Assembly: GCA_030715135.1 (NCBI GenBank)
Contig: JAUYVH010000002.1
Coordinates: forward strand, 248,001-312,000
Length of the DNA: 64,000 bases
Reading direction: 5' to 3'
DNA from: Keguizhuia sedimenti
GTDB lineage: Bacteria; Pseudomonadota; Gammaproteobacteria; Burkholderiales; Burkholderiaceae_D
Within the stretch, counting starts at the first letter, position 1; the number at the start of each line of letters is the position of its first letter. Made by a program: the position numbers and the translations under genes. Positions 40,504-49,589 of this stretch are shown piece after piece. The notes beneath the pieces are model-generated. The model did not search any database. It was given only the letters and a program-made list of their open reading frames with translations, and was not told the origin of the DNA.

Positions 40504-42804
40504 TTATTCGATTTCTACCGTTTCTTGCGGAGCCGCAGGTGCCGCGTCTCCTCCTTCGACGAACTCCAGTTTGATCTGGTCGTTCTCATCCATATCGACC
40601 GTTACACGTCCGCCAGCTACCAGCTTGCCGAACAACAGTTCGTCAGCCAAGGCCTTGCGAATCAGGTCCTGGATCAGCCGCGACATTGGACGGGCGCCCA
40701 TCAATGGATCGAAACCATTCCGTGCAAGATGCTTGCGCAAGTTGTCGGTAAAGATTGCTTCGACTTTCTTCTCATGCAGTTGCTCTTCGAGCTGCATCAG
40801 GAACTTGTCGACCACGCGCAGAATGATTTCTTCGTCCAGAGAACGGAAGCTGATAATTGCATCCAGACGATTACGGAATTCCGGCGTAAACATACGTTTG
40901 ATATCCGCCATCTCGTCGCCAGCTTCCTTCTTCTCGGTAAAGCCGATTGTGCGCTTCTGCAGGCTCTCCGCACCCGCATTGGTTGTCATGACAATGATCA
41001 CGTTACGGAAATCAGCCTTGCGGCCATTGTTGTCCGTCAATGTGCCATGGTCCATGACCTGCAGCAGGATGTTGAAAATATCCGGGTGTGCCTTTTCAAT
41101 TTCGTCAAGCAGCAGCACCGCATGCGGCTTCTTCGTGATCGCTTCGGTCAGCAGTCCACCCTGGTCAAAGCCGACATATCCCGGAGGCGCACCGATCAAA
41201 CGGCTGACCGCGTGACGTTCCATGTATTCAGACATGTCGAAGCGGATCAGCTCGATACCGAGAATGAAGGCGAGCTGCTTGGCCACCTCGGTCTTGCCCA
41301 CGCCGGTCGGACCGGAGAACAGGAAGGAACCGATTGGCTTGTCGGTCTTGCCCAGGCCGGCACGTGCCATCTTGATCGCGGACGCCAGAGCCTCGATTGC
41401 CGGATCCTGACCGAATACGACATTCTTCAGATCGCGATCGATTGTCTGCAGCTTGCTGCGATCGTCCTGATTGACTGTCTGTGGCGGAATGCGCGCAATC
41501 TTAGAAATGATTTCTTCGATTTCCGGTTTGCCGATCGTCTTTTTCTGCTTTGACTTCGGCAAAATGCGTTGCGCCGCACCTGCTTCATCGATAACGTCGA
41601 TAGCCTTGTCTGGCAGATGGCGATCATTGATGAATCTGGCAGAAAGTTCCGCAGCAGTAGTCAGCGCAGAAGCTGAATACTTCACGCCATGGTGTTCCTC
41701 AAAGCGCGACTTCAGGCCGCGCAGAATCTGCACCGTCTGCTCTACCGTAGGCTCGTTGACATCGATCTTCTGGAAGCGGCGCGAAAGCGCATGGTCTTTT
41801 TCGAACACCCCACGGAATTCGTTGAAAGTGGTCGCACCGATGCACTTGAGCTGTCCGCTGGACAAAGCAGGCTTAAGCAGGTTGGATGCGTCCAGTGTTC
41901 CGCCAGAGGCCGATCCCGCACCGATAATGGTATGGATCTCATCCACGAACAAGATACCGTTTGGATTTTCCTTCAACTGCTTCAACACGGACTTCAATCT
42001 CTGCTCGAAATCGCCGCGGTATTTGGTACCGGCCAGTAGCGCACCCATATCCAGCGAATACACCACTGCGTTTTGCAGGATTTCAGGAACATCGCCTTGA
42101 GTGATCCGCCATGCCAGACCTTCGGCAATTGCCGTCTTTCCGACGCCTGCTTCGCCGACCAGCAAAGGATTATTTTTACGACGGCGGCATAGTGTCTGGA
42201 TGACACGCTCGACTTCTGCCTCGCGCCCGATAAGAGGATCGATTTTCCCTTCGGCGGCAAGCTTATTCAGGTTCTGAGTAAACTGGTCGAGCGGGCTTTC
42301 TTTTTGCTGGCCATCGGCTTGCACATCTTCCGCACCTTCCGGAGCCTTTTGAGAATCAGCTTGCTGGTCTTTGCGCACCCCGTGCGAAATGAAATTGACC
42401 ACGTCTAGACGGGTCACGCCTTGCTGGTGCAAATAATAGACGGCATGTGAATCCTTCTCACCGAAGATCGCAACCAGTACATTTGCGCCGGTTACTTCCT
42501 TTTTGCCATTCGAGGCAGATTGCACATGCATGATGGCGCGCTGAATTACACGCTGAAATCCCAATGTAGGCTGCGTATCTACTTCGCTCGTACCGGGTAC
42601 AGTTGGGGTGTTATCAGCAATGAAGTTGGCCAATGTCTTGCGCAAATCTTCTATATTGACTGCGCAAGCCCGCAGCACTTCGGCTGCAGAAGGATTATCG
42701 AGCAATGCAAGCAGCAAATGTTCGACAGTGATGAATTCATGGCGAGCCTGGCGAGCCTCGACAAAAGCCATGTGTAAACTTACTTCTAATTCCTGGGCAA
42801 TCAT
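40504..42804 (-). CDS. clpA: ATP-dependent Clp protease ATP-binding subunit ClpA
   Basis: 766 residues. Hexameric AAA+ unfoldase that feeds proteins to ClpP. Order: N-domain (residues 1 to about 145), first ATPase with [16 protein letters not shown] and [13 protein letters not shown], second ATPase with [17 protein letters not shown] and [16 protein letters not shown] ClpP-docking IGF tripeptide is in [20 protein letters not shown] precedes ATG 42804. The start overlaps the clpS stop (ATGA), so unfoldase and adaptor are translationally coupled. Confidence 0.97.
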   Translation of the reverse strand: MIAQELEVSLHMAFVEARQARHEFITVEHLLLALLDNPSAAEVLRACAVNIEDLRKTLANFIADNTPTVPGTSEVDTQPTLGFQRVIQRAIMHVQSASNGKKEVTGANVLVAIFGEKDSHAVYYLHQQGVTRLDVVNFISHGVRKDQQADSQKAPEGAEDVQADGQQKESPLDQFTQNLNKLAAEGKIDPLIGREAEVERVIQTLCRRRKNNPLLVGEAGVGKTAIAEGLAWRITQGDVPEILQNAVVYSLDMGALLAGTKYRGDFEQRLKSVLKQLKENPNGILFVDEIHTIIGAGSASGGTLDASNLLKPALSSGQLKCIGATTFNEFRGVFEKDHALSRRFQKIDVNEPTVEQTVQILRGLKSRFEEHHGVKYSASALTTAAELSARFINDRHLPDKAIDVIDEAGAAQRILPKSKQKKTIGKPEIEEIISKIARIPPQTVNQDDRSKLQTIDRDLKNVVFGQDPAIEALASAIKMARAGLGKTDKPIGSFLFSGPTGVGKTEVAKQLAFILGIELIRFDMSEYMERHAVSRLIGAPPGYVGFDQGGLLTEAITKKPHAVLLLDEIEKAHPDIFNILLQVMDHGTLTDNNGRKADFRNVIIVMTTNAGAESLQKRTIGFTEKKEAGDEMADIKRMFTPEFRNRLDAIISFRSLDEEIILRVVDKFLMQLEEQLHEKKVEAIFTDNLRKHLARNGFDPLMGARPMSRLIQDLIRKALADELLFGKLVAGGRVTVDMDENDQIKLEFVEGGDAAPAAPQETVEIE

Positions 42805-43115
42805 GCTTCCTCCATCACGCACTGCAAAGGATGTCCTGCCTTCCTAGCGTGGGTTAAAACGAGTTCGACTTTAGTACATGCTATATCTTTTGGATAGATG
42901 CCGCACATTCCTTTCCCATCGCGGTGAACCTTGAGCATGATTTGCGTCGCGGTTTCGCGGTCCTTATTAAAATACTCCTGAATGATGGCTACGACGAATT
43001 CCATCGGCGTATAGTCATCATTCAACAACAAGACCTGATACATAGGAGGAGGTTTGACCTCCTGTTTTTGCTCCCGTTGCACCAGGGCGGTACCATTGTC
43101 ATCCTTAGTTGCCAT
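42801..43115 (-). CDS. clpS: ClpS adaptor protein
   Basis: 104 residues. Adaptor that delivers N-degron substrates to ClpAP. Flexible N-terminus (residues 1-24), then [20 protein letters not shown] with the N-degron pocket residues, [20 protein letters not shown], and the C-terminal strand [23 protein letters not shown] 43115. Directly upstream of clpA with 4-bp overlap. Confidence 0.97.
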   Translation of the reverse strand: MATKDDNGTALVQREQKQEVKPPPMYQVLLLNDDYTPMEFVVAIIQEYFNKDRETATQIMLKVHRDGKGMCGIYPKDIACTKVELVLTHARKAGHPLQCVMEEA

Positions 43116-43286
43116 GCGTCTATTCTAATGCGTTCGACCTGACGCGCAATCTAGAAGTGCGCGACATTTGATATTTATATTGATATTACGCTGTTTCTTG
43201 ATAGTCCGCAGATAACGATGGAATAGGCTAAATCAAGGGTATTTTTTGCGGTCTCTCAAAAAATTTAATAGCTTTATGTAAATTAC

Positions 43287-43346
43287 TTGACATTTTGATT
43301 TTTTCCGCAAACAATGGGAATTATTAAGAAGTGCCGCCAGGCACTT
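43287..43346 (+). promoter_or_regulatory. Promoter and 5'-leader hairpin of the cold-shock gene
   Basis: TTGACA (43287-43292), a 17-nt spacer and AACAAT (43310-43315) make a good sigma-70 promoter. Transcription from about 43322 gives a leader of roughly 125 nt before the ATG at 43447. Close to its start is a hairpin, AAGTGCC (43329-43335) with GGCACTT (43340-43346). Long structured leaders are characteristic of cspA-type mRNAs and control their cold expression. Confidence 0.6.
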
Positions 43347-43446
43347 ATTGATATGAAGTGAGCAATCTAAAGAGGGGGCAGCGTTACGCGAGGCTTCTTG
43401 CTTTTACGGCTCGTGTGATTAAGTTAATAATTTGAAAGACGCTTTT

Positions 43447-43650
43447 ATGGCAACAGGTACCGTCAAGTGGTTTAATGATTCCAAAGGCTTCGGCTTTATC
43501 ACTCCGGATGACGGCGGCGAAGATTTGTTCGCACACTTTTCCGCAATCCAGATGAATGGCTTCAAGACCCTTAAAGAAGGTCAAAAAGTACAGTTCGAAG
43601 TCACGCAAGGCCCCAAAGGCAAGCAAGCTTCCAACATCCAAGCTCCTTAA
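43447..43650 (+). CDS. Cold-shock protein (CspA family)
   Basis: 67 residues, a single cold-shock OB-fold. RNP1 is KGFGFITPD and RNP2 is DLFAHFSAI; the start [11 protein letters not shown] is typical. Such proteins bind single-stranded RNA and DNA and melt mRNA structure in the cold. ATG 43447 rather than the in-frame ATG 43432, because family proteins start with MATGTVKWF. Monocistronic, with its own promoter and a strong terminator. Which csp paralogue it is cannot be told. Confidence 0.96.
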   Translation: MATGTVKWFNDSKGFGFITPDDGGEDLFAHFSAIQMNGFKTLKEGQKVQFEVTQGPKGKQASNIQAP

Positions 43651-43671
43651 TTGCATATGTTAAGGTAAAGT

Positions 43672-43699
43672 AAAAAACCCCGCAAATGCGGGGTTTTTT
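43672..43699 (+). terminator. Terminator of the cold-shock gene
   Basis: AAAAAACCCCGCA (43672-43684) and TGCGGGGTTTTTT (43687-43699), followed by ATTT. The terminal C-A/T-G pairs probably open to form the loop. It stands 21 bp after the stop codon and also gives a U-run on the minus strand, downstream of icd. Confidence 0.9.
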
Positions 43700-43771
43700 A
43701 TTTGGCAATTTAGCACCAGTTCCGACAATCCCGTCTCGGTTGTTTATTTAAGCCTGGTAATTTTTTTACTC

Positions 43772-45025
43772 TTACATATTTTTAATCATCACCTCTCCGA
43801 AACCGGAGCAGGAGACTTGAGTTGCACCTTCCATAAGCCGAGCGAAATCATAGGTCACCTGTTTAGATAGAATGGACTTTCCCATCGATGCAATGATCAG
43901 ATCCGCTGCTTCGGTCCAGCCCATATGGCGCAACATCATTTCCGCCGAAAGGATCATTGAACCAGGATTGACATAATTCTTGCCGGCATATTTTGGCGCG
44001 GTGCCATGTGTTGCCTCGAACATGGCAATGGAATCCGACATGTTTGCGCCTGGAGCAATGCCGATACCCCCGACTTGTGCAGCCAATGCATCTGAAATAT
44101 AGTCGCCGTTCAGATTCAAAGTTGCGATAACGCTATATTCGTTCGGGCGTAACAGGATTTGCTGAAGGAATGCATCAGCAATCGAATCCTTGATAATTAT
44201 TTCCTTGCTATTATGAGGGTTTTTTAATTTGCACCATGGACCGTCATCGATCGGCGTTGCGCCAAACTCTTTTTGTGCCAAGTGATATCCCCAGTCCCTG
44301 AATCCGCCCTCCGTAAATTTCATGATGTTTCCCTTATGAACAAGGGTCACTGAAGGTTTATCGTTATCAATGGCGTACTGTATCGCTTTGCGGACCAGAC
44401 GTTCTGTGCCTTCTTTTGAAACTGGCTTGATACCGATGCTTGAGCTTGCCGGAAAACGGATTTTCTTGACGCCCATTTCCTTAATCAGGAAATCCATCAC
44501 TTTTTTAGCTTCTGCCGATCCTTCCTGCCACTCTACGCCGGCATAAATATCCTCAGAATTCTCGCGGAAAATCACCATGTTCGTTTTCTCTGGCTCGCGC
44601 AAAGGAGATGGAACGCCGTCAAAATAACGTACTGGACGCAGACATACATATAAATCCAGCTGCTGCCTCAATGCAACGTTTAATGAGCGGATGCCGCCGC
44701 TTACCGGAGTAGTTAGCGGCCCTTTGATTGAAACGACGTACTCTTTGACGGCTTCCAATGTCTCTGCCGGCAACCAAGTATCCTGCCCGTACAAACGCGT
44801 GGATTTCTCGCCAGCGTATATTTCCATCCAACTGATTTTTCTCTTGCCACCATATGCCTTTGCTACCGCAGCATCGACAACCTTGATCATGACGGGAGTG
44901 ATATCGACACCCGTGCCATCGCCTTCAATAAAGGGAATAACCGGATTATCTGGAACGTTCAGTGAAAAATCGGAATTGACTGTGATTTTTCTTCCTTCGG
45001 CTGGAATCTTAATATGCTGGTACAT
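43772..45025 (-). CDS. icd: Isocitrate dehydrogenase (NADP+)
   Basis: 417 residues, same class as the Escherichia coli enzyme. TCA-cycle step from isocitrate to 2-oxoglutarate. The substrate and phosphorylation loop is [20 protein letters not shown], with the Ser that AceK phosphorylates in relatives. [17 protein letters not shown] and the C-terminal [18 protein letters not shown] (NADP site) are conserved. CTGGAG precedes ATG 45025. Divergent from rluE. Confidence 0.97.
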   Translation of the reverse strand: MYQHIKIPAEGRKITVNSDFSLNVPDNPVIPFIEGDGTGVDITPVMIKVVDAAVAKAYGGKRKISWMEIYAGEKSTRLYGQDTWLPAETLEAVKEYVVSIKGPLTTPVSGGIRSLNVALRQQLDLYVCLRPVRYFDGVPSPLREPEKTNMVIFRENSEDIYAGVEWQEGSAEAKKVMDFLIKEMGVKKIRFPASSSIGIKPVSKEGTERLVRKAIQYAIDNDKPSVTLVHKGNIMKFTEGGFRDWGYHLAQKEFGATPIDDGPWCKLKNPHNSKEIIIKDSIADAFLQQILLRPNEYSVIATLNLNGDYISDALAAQVGGIGIAPGANMSDSIAMFEATHGTAPKYAGKNYVNPGSMILSAEMMLRHMGWTEAADLIIASMGKSILSKQVTYDFARLMEGATQVSCSGFGEVMIKNM

Positions 45026-45265
45026 TTTTTTCTCCAGAATTAAGCAGATGAAATGGTTGGACGCCTCAACTCTTTAATTGTTACAGACCGATAGTTTTAT
45101 ATAAGATCTATGGAAAAATGGTTACATATTCTGCAGCAAAGATGCTTGATCAGGTCTATGCCAAAAGCAAAATTCTTCTCGGTACTTAATCCGCACCAGG
45201 AATATGTTTAAGAACTGCCCATTGCATCAGGGACTGTACACCTCAGCGTTCAATTAACAATATCC

Positions 45266-45823
45266 ATGCCACTTATCTTATTCAATAAACCCTATGAAGT
45301 CATGTGCCAATTCTCGGCACATCCGACACGTTCGACCCTTGCGTCCTACATTTCCATACCCAATGTGTATCCAGCCGGCAGACTAGACGCCGATAGCGAG
45401 GGTTTGGTCTTGCTGACGGACGACGGCACGTTGCAGCATGCAATCAGTGATCCGGAACAGAAACAACCTAAAACTTACATTGTGCAGGTGGAGGGTAATA
45501 CAGATAAAAATGCATTGGATCGTCTTCGCAAGCCGCTGAACCTTGGTGACTTCATGACGCGCGAATGCGATGTCAAGCGAATTCAGGAACCGGATTGGCT
45601 GTGGGAACGCAATCCGCCCATACGCCATCGCGCCAATTCACCAACCTCATGGTTAGCGATTACTCTGCAGGAAGGAAAAAACCGGCAGGTGCGCAGAATG
45701 ACTGCTGCTGTTGGCTTGCCAACTTTGCGGCTGGTAAGAATTTCCATTGGCCCCTTCTCATTGGAGCGGTACCCTCTCTGGCCAGGCGAATGGACAGAAG
45801 TACCTTCCGCATTGGTGAAATAA
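45266..45823 (+). CDS. rluE: 23S rRNA pseudouridine synthase of the RluE type
   Basis: 185 residues. RsuA/RluB/E/F-type pseudouridine synthase without an S4 domain, as in RluE, which modifies U2457 of 23S rRNA. Catalytic motif YPAGRLDADSEGLVLLTDDG with the active Asp; start LILFNKPYEVMCQFSAHP; later LQEGKNRQVRRMTAAVGLPT. ATG 45266, no strong ribosome site. It lies next to icd, a frequent neighbour in betaproteobacteria, and converges on a pseudogene only 3 bp away. Confidence 0.92.
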   Translation: MPLILFNKPYEVMCQFSAHPTRSTLASYISIPNVYPAGRLDADSEGLVLLTDDGTLQHAISDPEQKQPKTYIVQVEGNTDKNALDRLRKPLNLGDFMTRECDVKRIQEPDWLWERNPPIRHRANSPTSWLAITLQEGKNRQVRRMTAAVGLPTLRLVRISIGPFSLERYPLWPGEWTEVPSALVK

Positions 45824-45825
45824 GT

Positions 45826-46943
45826 TCAAACAGGCAAAAGTTTGAGGTTGAATGCGCTTTCAAGCAGCCAACCCAAAGCAAGCAACGAAATTTCCATCAA
45901 TCCGCAGATCAAGCCTATGCGGCGATAAAACACTGTCGTCCGAAACACAAAGGCAAGCGGAAGGAAAATCGCCACAATTGCCAGCCGCCCCAACTCCACC
46001 CAATATTGAAACCCACCAATGCCAGCAATTGCGCATTCGACGGAAGTCCAAGGTCACTAAGCACACTGGCAATTCCAAATCCGTGCAGAAGACCGAACTC
46101 GAATGCCACTGCGCAGCGGCGCCCCTGGAAGACAGGAAAAATATTATTTAACGCTGCTGCGACTACTGACGCTGCAATAACAGATTCCACCAAGCGTGAA
46201 GGTAATTCAATGAGCCCCAATGCTGCGAGGCTCAATGTGAAGGAATGAGCAATCGTGAATGCTGTGACGATTTTGAAAACTTGCAGCATGGCGGACGGAG
46301 TATCTCTCCCCTGCCATTGTTTTTCTTGTCTGCAAATTACGGCCGACCATAACAAGGCCAGCAGAAAAGAATATGGTCGAAGCCCATCCAGATGTGCCAT
46401 ACCCCTTCACGGCAATAGTCAAGAAACTGCCGCCATTTACCCTATTTTTCAAAATTGAATGTTCTCGATGACTCATCAGGTGTGAAGACGGCAAAAGAGT
46501 TCTTCCCTTGATATTCCAAACGCAATAAACCCTTATGCTGCGGATCAAGATCAAAAATCAGGGAATTACGCGCCTCCGATGATTGCACCGGATGGCTGCA
46601 TTGCAGCGACAAATCTTATAACAGAATAGCCGCCATCTGTATGCTCATCGCTCAGGTGATCGCTTACGTTTGCTTTGCAGGAACCATCTTCGGATTTCAA
46701 TGCCAGCCTGGACATGGCATAGGCAGCGATATCCTGATGCCTCGTTCGCACTTCACCCCAGGTAATTTGCGCATCACCATCAATGTCCAGTCCAATGGCA
46801 TAGTCAAGGTCGCGCAATGCGATATTCCATTGCCCCGCGATCTCTGCTCCCTTAACGACAAGCGTCAGATAAGTGTCGCTCGGTTTGTGCGCATGCGCAT
46901 GACTAACAATAAAGAAAAGCAACATGATCCGCAGCCGCTTCAT
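45826..46943 (-). pseudogene. HupE/UreJ-family membrane protein, decayed
   Basis: Read across frames, the region gives a nearly full-length HupE/UreJ-2-type protein. It starts at ATG 46943 with a signal peptide, then AHKPSDTYLTLVVKG and an EF-hand-like GLDIDGDAQITWGEV. The frame breaks at about 46567 and resumes as NSLIFDLDPQHKGLLRLEYQ. A TAG stop interrupts at 46442-46444. After GVWHIWMGFDHILF there is a frameshift at about 46371 in a T-run, then FKIVTAFTIAHSFTLSLAAL. Another at about 46000 in a G-run leads to VELGRLAIVAIFLPLAF and a stop at 45826. Four lesions in 1.1 kb make it a pseudogene. Intact members are predicted transporters, some for nickel or cobalt. Confidence 0.85.
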
Positions 46944-46945
46944 TT

Positions 46946-47925
46946 TTACTCTCCCTGCAGTCGGGGACCAAGGCTAATCAAATAAGCATCTTCAATTCCG
47001 GTGCTGGATAACCATTCAAGCACGGACTTGGCCGATGCCGCATCGCTTGCGGCAATTGCGGCTTCAAGAAAAATGCGCGCATCGCGCGGTTCGCGCTGCA
47101 CTTCCCAGGTTTACTGTGCAAGCGCCAACGCCTTCTGCGGATTTTTCTCGACATGCAGTGTGCATCTTGATTCCTCCTGCTGATGTACGGACTCGCCGCG
47201 CATTTGGGCGGCATGGAACCGTGCCGCCAAAGCGGATTCGTGCTCAGCCGCCGAGATAAGATTCAGTGACCGTTCTGCCAAAATTTGCACCCATTGCTTT
47301 TCGGATGACGAGGCCTGGGGATGGCGGCTCAAGACAGCGCTTAATTTCTCGTAAGCGACGCCAGCCTTACCCGCGGAACCGTCGACCACAGCGCAGCAAC
47401 CGGTGCCAATTAACGAGCTTTGTGCGCGTACTATTTGACAGTCGCGCCGCGCTTTCGCATAACGGGCTTGGACGATATGGATAATGGCACGAAGAATACG
47501 GGCCTCCGCGTGACTGGCTTCGCGTTCGATCACCGTGCCTAAATCCAAAGCGCACCAGAAAAGTCGTGCCGGTACTGGCGAATACTGGCCCGCATCATTT
47601 GTACCGGCGTCGGCGGCGCTTTCATGGCCCACCAAGGCGATAAGGCCGCCTAGGCAAAGTCCAGATAAGGAGGATCACCTTCTTCAACAACCAGACCGTA
47701 ATATCGGTTAGCCAGCTTCTTAATAGCCGCTGGGAGATTATGCGGATCCTGCTGCAACTCGATCCGCAATCGGGACAACTCGCGCGCCAAAGGATCACTC
47801 GCCTGGAAGGGGAGGCGCTCAAGGACTTGCTGGTCGGATGCCGGCACGTAAGGCTTTGCAAAGCAAAGGCTTGCCGCAAGCAGACCCGCGATATAGAAGC
47901 CAAATCTTAAGCCGCCAATTCGCAT
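46946..47925 (-). pseudogene. TPR-like secreted protein partner of the HupE/UreJ gene, decayed
   Basis: It begins at ATG 47925 with a signal peptide (FYIAGLLAASLCFA) and PYVPASDQQVLERLPFQA. A TAG at 47650-47652 interrupts after the segment EEGDPPYLDFA. The same frame continues as AALSPWWAMKAPPTPVQ and RASIRQYRHDF, and shifts at about 47545 to ARYAKARRDC and related TPR-like helices. A TAA lies at 47111-47113, beyond which WEVQREPRDARIFLEAA reads on to a stop at 46946. Part of the middle also seems shorter than expected. It ends 2 bp before the HupE-type gene, so both once formed one operon. Assignment to the TPR-type partner is from memory of that gene pair. Confidence 0.75.
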
Positions 47926-48134
47926 GCTTAAATCTCCACCAGAAAAAAGGCGCGAATCATATCAATAGATCATTTAATAAGCAATTTTGTTAAATTTGTT
48001 GCAATGGGTTAATTTTTATCGTCCAAATTTCGACGATTTTAATTTTCTGTCAACCGACTGAATTACTTTTCGTTAATGGCAGTGATTCGTCAGAATCGCT
48101 TGTTCCTAAAATACATATATCAAAGGATGAAAAA

Positions 48135-48401
48135 ATGAAGAACCTGATCGCTGCCTTGGTTGCTGGTTTGTTCGCTACGTCCGTATTTGCTGCTGGCCAC
48201 GCTGCTGCTCCGGCAGCTTCCGCTCCTGCCGCTTCCGCTGCAGCTTCGGCACCGGCCGCTTCTGCTGCAGCTTCCGCTCCCAAAGCAAAGAAAGTTAAAA
48301 AAGCTAAGAAAATTAAAAAAGCTGACGCAGCTTCCGCGTCCGCATCTGCACCAGCTGCTTCGGCTCCTGCTGCAGCATCTGCACCAGCAGTTTCCAAGTA
48401 A
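48135..48401 (+). CDS. Small exported Ala/Pro/Ser-repeat protein with a Lys-rich core
   Basis: 88 residues. The signal peptide (KNLIAALVAGLFATSVFA) should be cut before Ala-Gly-His. The mature part is low complexity: repeats of APAAS/AAASAP, a central basic block PKAKKVKKAKKIKKAD, and again Ala-Ser-Pro repeats to the end. No Cys or aromatic residue in the mature part except His. AAGGATG precedes ATG 48135. The 5' leader has a hairpin, AGTGATTC (48081) with GAATCGCT (48093). A strong terminator follows. I recognise no function; a cell-surface or nucleic-acid-binding polycation is possible. The codon bias fits a well expressed gene. Confidence 0.75.
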   Translation: MKNLIAALVAGLFATSVFAAGHAAAPAASAPAASAAASAPAASAAASAPKAKKVKKAKKIKKADAASASASAPAASAPAAASAPAVSK

Positions 48402-48416
48402 TTTAAAGCATCAAAC

Positions 48417-48446
48417 AAAAAAGGCAGGGTAATTCCTGCCTTTTTT
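48417..48446 (+). terminator. Terminator of the Ala/Pro/Ser-repeat gene
   Basis: AAAAAAGGCAGG (48417-48428), loop GTAATT, CCTGCCTTTTTT (48435-48446). It lies 15 bp after the stop and 36 bp before the DUF192 gene. Confidence 0.9.
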
Positions 48447-48482
48447 CATATACACTTTCTGCTGAAATTTACGGTGGCCATT

Positions 48483-48932
48483 ATGCATATTTCCTCAATC
48501 CCCTACTTCCGATGCATTTCGGCCGCTTTTGTTGCGCTACTGGCCTCCACCAACGTTTCTGCACAAAATAAACTGCCAACTGTTCAACTTACAGCCGGCA
48601 TGCATGTTATCCAGGCCGAAGTTGCTGCGACAGAAGGCGCGAGACAGCAAGGCTTAATGAACCGCCAGACCATGGGACCGAATGAAGGCATGTTGTTTGT
48701 GTTTGATCGGCCGGCAGGTGTGTGTATGTGGATGAAGAATACACCCTTGCCTTTGTCGGTAGCATTCATCGATCAAGCTGGGAAAATCGTCAATATCGAA
48801 GACATGCAGCCGAATACGACAGATTCGCACTGTGCAAAGAAGTTGATACGGTATGCGCTTGAGATGAACCAGAGCTGGTTCAAACAGAAAAACATCAAGC
48901 CCGGTACTACAATAGAAGGATTGCCGAGATAG
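48483..48932 (+). CDS. DUF192-family exported protein
   Basis: 149 residues. A signal peptide (ISAAFVALLASTNVSA) precedes the domain. DUF192 features: VAATEGARQQGLMNRQTM, EGMLFVFDRPAGVCMWMKNT, LPLSVAFIDQAGKIVNIEDM and ALEMNQSWFKQKNIKPGTTI. The function of the family is not established. ATG 48483 is preferred over the in-frame GTG 48474. It is the last plus-strand gene before a terminator shared with rpsT. Confidence 0.9.
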   Translation: MHISSIPYFRCISAAFVALLASTNVSAQNKLPTVQLTAGMHVIQAEVAATEGARQQGLMNRQTMGPNEGMLFVFDRPAGVCMWMKNTPLPLSVAFIDQAGKIVNIEDMQPNTTDSHCAKKLIRYALEMNQSWFKQKNIKPGTTIEGLPR

Positions 48933-48991
48933 ATTTACCCCGCCTCGCGGCAAAAGATATCTAGCAGCGCTATAAACTGGGAAATTAATTA

Positions 48992-49031
48992 AAAAAGGCC
49001 GGACAGGCTATATAGCCTGTCCGGCCTTTTT
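48992..49031. terminator. Perfect palindromic bidirectional terminator between the DUF192 gene and rpsT
   Basis: AAAAAGGCCGGACAGGCTA (48992-49010) and TAGCCTGTCCGGCCTTTTT (49013-49031) are exact reverse complements around a TA centre, so the whole 40-bp stretch is palindromic. Each strand has its own T-run. It ends both converging transcripts. Confidence 0.9.
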
Positions 49032-49085
49032 GTCCGCACTAACGCCATCGACGACTAGTGCGACCCAATGCGAAAATCCGATTTA

Positions 49086-49349
49086 TTAAGCAAGTGCTTT
49101 CAGGGCAGCTGCAAGGCGGCTCTTGTGACGTGCTGCCTTGTTCTTGTGAATAATCTTTTTGTCCGCGATGCTGTCGATGGTGGAAATCGAAGCCTGAAAT
49201 ACTTGGGTAGCAGCGGCTTTATCGCCACCTTCAATTGCCTTGCGTACTGCCTTGATTGCCGTACGCAACGTCGAGCGCTGGCTCGAGTTGTGTGCATTCA
49301 GTTTCACTGCTTGCCGAGCGCGCTTACGTGCTTGTGCGGTATTTGCCAT
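49086..49349 (-). CDS. rpsT: 30S ribosomal protein S20
   Basis: 87 residues, very basic and helical. Family start [20 protein letters not shown] and end [25 protein letters not shown] precedes ATG 49349; in-frame codons further upstream would add an unrelated tail. Binds 16S rRNA early in 30S assembly. Divergent from murJ, as in many proteobacteria. Confidence 0.97.
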   Translation of the reverse strand: MANTAQARKRARQAVKLNAHNSSQRSTLRTAIKAVRKAIEGGDKAAATQVFQASISTIDSIADKKIIHKNKAARHKSRLAAALKALA

Positions 49350-49589
49350 AAAGTAAATTCCTAAAATCGTTTTGCAGCGCGCAAGGAGTGCGCAGCCAAA
49401 TTCTGTAAAACCGTGAATTATAGAGGTTTTTTTAGAAATGGGCAATTTCTGCTTTCCTTTCCCATTTGCCATCCACTGCACAAAGATTTTTATGCACTTT
49501 TCCTCCAAAAGCACAATAAACGCTGTCCATCTTGTTACAAAACGCAGATTCCTGAGTTTCTTTAGGGCGAGCAGCTATAATGCGGCTCC

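Noticed and set aside
45826..47925. Programmed frameshifting or stop readthrough instead of pseudogenes
   Set aside because: At least seven separate lesions in two adjacent genes, without slippery heptamers or a common signal, fit decay much better.
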